Shown here: positions 40,483-41,487 of the stretch, in pieces
Numbering within the stretch: the stretch's first letter is position 1
How the letters are laid out: every line of letters starts with the position of its first letter
NCBI RefSeq assembly: GCF_003590855.1
Contig: NZ_QYUP01000109.1
Span: forward strand, 1 to 41,487
Reading direction: 5' to 3'
Source of the DNA: Massilia cavernae
Lineage (GTDB): Bacteria; Pseudomonadota; Gammaproteobacteria; Burkholderiales; Burkholderiaceae_D
DNA length: 41,487 nucleotides
The notes under the pieces: generated by a model
Told to the model about the DNA's origin: nothing
Seen by the model: the letters and a program-made list of their open reading frames with translations, nothing else
Databases searched by the model: none
Position numbers and translations under genes: made by a program

Positions 40483-40665
40483 ATGAACACCATTACCACT
40501 GCCGTGAAACAGTTCGTGAATGACGAAGATGGCGTCACCGCGATCGAGTATGGCCTGATCGCGGCCCTGATTGCCACTGCACTGCTGATCGGCGTGGACG
40601 TGCTGGGCGATGGGCTGACGAACGCGTTCACCCAGATCTCCGGCAAGCTTGTAGTCCCAGGCTGA
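40483..40665 (+). CDS. flp: Flp-family type IVb pilin
   Basis: The 60-residue prepilin has a short leader ending in DEDG, then VTAIEYGLIAALIATALLIG, the hallmark Flp processing site and hydrophobic stem with Glu5 and Tyr6 of the mature pilin. TadV/CpaA should cleave after the Gly. The product polymerises into Flp/Tad pili used for adhesion and biofilm. It has a strong GAAGGAG ribosome site and is followed by an intrinsic terminator before tadV, a common arrangement that makes pilin the most abundant product. Confidence 0.95.
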   Translation: MNTITTAVKQFVNDEDGVTAIEYGLIAALIATALLIGVDVLGDGLTNAFTQISGKLVVPG

Positions 40666-40689
40666 CCCGCAACGGTTTAGCCAACGCCA

Positions 40690-40725
40690 GCTTTCCGGGC
40701 TGGGCCCGGCCCGGAAGGCATTTTT
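40690..40725 (+). terminator. Intrinsic terminator/attenuator between flp and tadV
   Basis: GCTTTCCGGGC (40690-40700) pairs with GCCCGGAAGGC (40709-40719), 11 bp with one G-T wobble, around an 8-base loop. After one A come five T residues (40721-40725). It lies 24 bp after the flp stop and 14 bp before the tadV start, so partial read-through probably expresses tadV. Confidence 0.8.
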
Positions 40726-40739
40726 CCCCTGAGACCGCC

Positions 40740-41273
40740 ATGAGCACCCTGACCTCCCTCGACCTGTTCCTGATTGCGCTGGTGCTTGCAGCCAGTGTGC
40801 ATGATCTGGTGGAACGAAAGATCCCCAACCGCCTGATCGGCTGCGGGCTGCTGAGCGCCGCCGTGCTGCATCTTGCCTCCGGCATACCCTTTTCGCTGTT
40901 GTCGACCGGCCTGGCGGGCCTCGCGGTCGGCTTCGCCGTGTTCTTCCCCCTTTACTGTGTGCGCGGCATGGCCGCCGGCGACGTCAAGCTGATGGCGATG
41001 GCCGGCGCCTTCACCGGCCCCGTGCTGGCGCTGGAAATCGCGCTGGCGGCGTTCTGCATCGGCGGCCTGATGGCGCTGGCCATCGTGCTGGCCCGCGGCC
41101 TGCTGCGCGCCACCCTGGCCAATATGCGCGCCTTGTTGCGTCCGCTTTACATGCGCCTGACCGGGGCGCCGGCCACCGGCGAACTGCTGGCGGTTCCCAG
41201 CGTCGGCGGCATGCCCTATGGGGTGGCGATCGCCGCCGCCACCATGCTGGTGCTGGTGCTGCGCCACGGCTGA
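40740..41273 (+). CDS. A24-family prepilin peptidase TadV/CpaA
   Basis: The 177-residue membrane protein has about five hydrophobic segments and the two active-site aspartates of type IV prepilin peptidases: SVHDLVERKIPN (Asp22) and GMAAGDVKLMAMAG. In the second, the usual GxGD reads AAGD, so the first Gly is Ala. It lacks the N-terminal methyltransferase part of PilD, as usual for Tad systems. It should process the Flp pilin encoded upstream. Confidence 0.9.
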   Translation: MSTLTSLDLFLIALVLAASVHDLVERKIPNRLIGCGLLSAAVLHLASGIPFSLLSTGLAGLAVGFAVFFPLYCVRGMAAGDVKLMAMAGAFTGPVLALEIALAAFCIGGLMALAIVLARGLLRATLANMRALLRPLYMRLTGAPATGELLAVPSVGGMPYGVAIAAATMLVLVLRHG

Positions 41274-41379
41274 GTTTGCCACATTGGATTACTTGCTCAT
41301 TGTCAAAAGACCGCCACGCCCGGCCCGTAGAATCAATTCGTAACTTTCCAAAAAGCGAAGGCCGGAGAAGGGGAAAAAC

Positions 41380-41487
41380 ATGATCGATGCGGAACTTGCA
41401 GCAGCCAGGAGCAATGAGGCGCTGCGCCTGCAGCCGGGTTCCGCGCCGGAGCCGGTCGCCACCTTGCCGCCGCAGCCGAAGACCGTG
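41380..41487 (+). CDS. Start of a further tad-locus gene (36 codons, runs off window)
   Basis: An ATG at 41380 follows a purine-rich GGAGAAGGGG and opens a frame MIDAELAAARSNEALRLQPG to the right edge, ending in a Pro-rich stretch (LPPQPKTV). The separate 106-bp gap after tadV suggests its own promoter. It may be the ATPase-like protein often found after tadV in Burkholderiales, but the fragment is too short to assign. Confidence 0.5.
   Translation, partial: MIDAELAAARSNEALRLQPGSAPEPVATLPPQPKTV

Overview
The window is about 65 percent G+C, with many GTG and some TTG start codons, tight ATGA-type gene overlaps and a gene repertoire typical of Oxalobacteraceae (Burkholderiales). A Massilia- or Duganella-like bacterium is my best guess, inferred from protein resemblance recalled from memory and not from a search.

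Positions 1-4735 hold the start of an asparagine-synthetase-like gene running off the left edge (minus strand), a 0.9 kb A+T-richer regulatory region with an inverted repeat and paired direct repeats, and a large Tat-exported lipoprotein gene split by a one-base frameshift.

Positions 4740-27660 are an exopolysaccharide locus of the exosortase A (XrtA/PEP-CTERM) associated type. One minus-strand operon (11842 to 4740) encodes an acyl-CoA ligase, a PLP decarboxylase, an asparagine-synthase-type amidotransferase, a DegT-type aminotransferase and a FemAB/BioF2-like acyltransferase. A divergent plus-strand operon (12093-17121) encodes an O-antigen-ligase-like polymerase/ligase, a polysaccharide deacetylase, an acyl carrier protein, two alpha/beta-hydrolase homologues with altered nucleophile elbows, and a periplasmic TPR protein. 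A second minus-strand operon (24683 to 17278) makes UDP-HexNAcA precursors (TviB/WbpO- and TviC/WbpP-like), primes the lipid carrier (EpsB-type sugar transferase), and carries the PrsK/PrsR two-component system, where PrsR is a sigma-54 activator. A third operon (25195-27660) adds another deacetylase and two more GNAT-like acyltransferases. Exosortase, PEP-CTERM substrates, flippase, Wza/Wzc and further glycosyltransferases are not in the window. The ligase, carrier protein, decarboxylase, amidotransferase, aminotransferase and acyltransferase set suggests a carrier-tethered, amino-acid-derived decoration of the polymer whose chemistry is unknown to me.

Positions 27657-37624 are mostly metabolic: a small unknown protein, a ThiS/MoaD-like protein paired with an Asp-box beta-propeller, the fused isobutyryl-CoA mutase IcmF under a MerR-like palindrome, a fused indolepyruvate ferredoxin oxidoreductase and a LysR regulator.

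Positions 37754-41487 return to the surface lifestyle: a convergent HD-GYP / GGDEF pair for cyclic-di-GMP turnover, then the start of a tad pilus locus (flp pilin, internal terminator, TadV/CpaA prepilin peptidase, and the first 36 codons of another gene). No tRNA, rRNA, CRISPR array or intact insertion sequence was seen.
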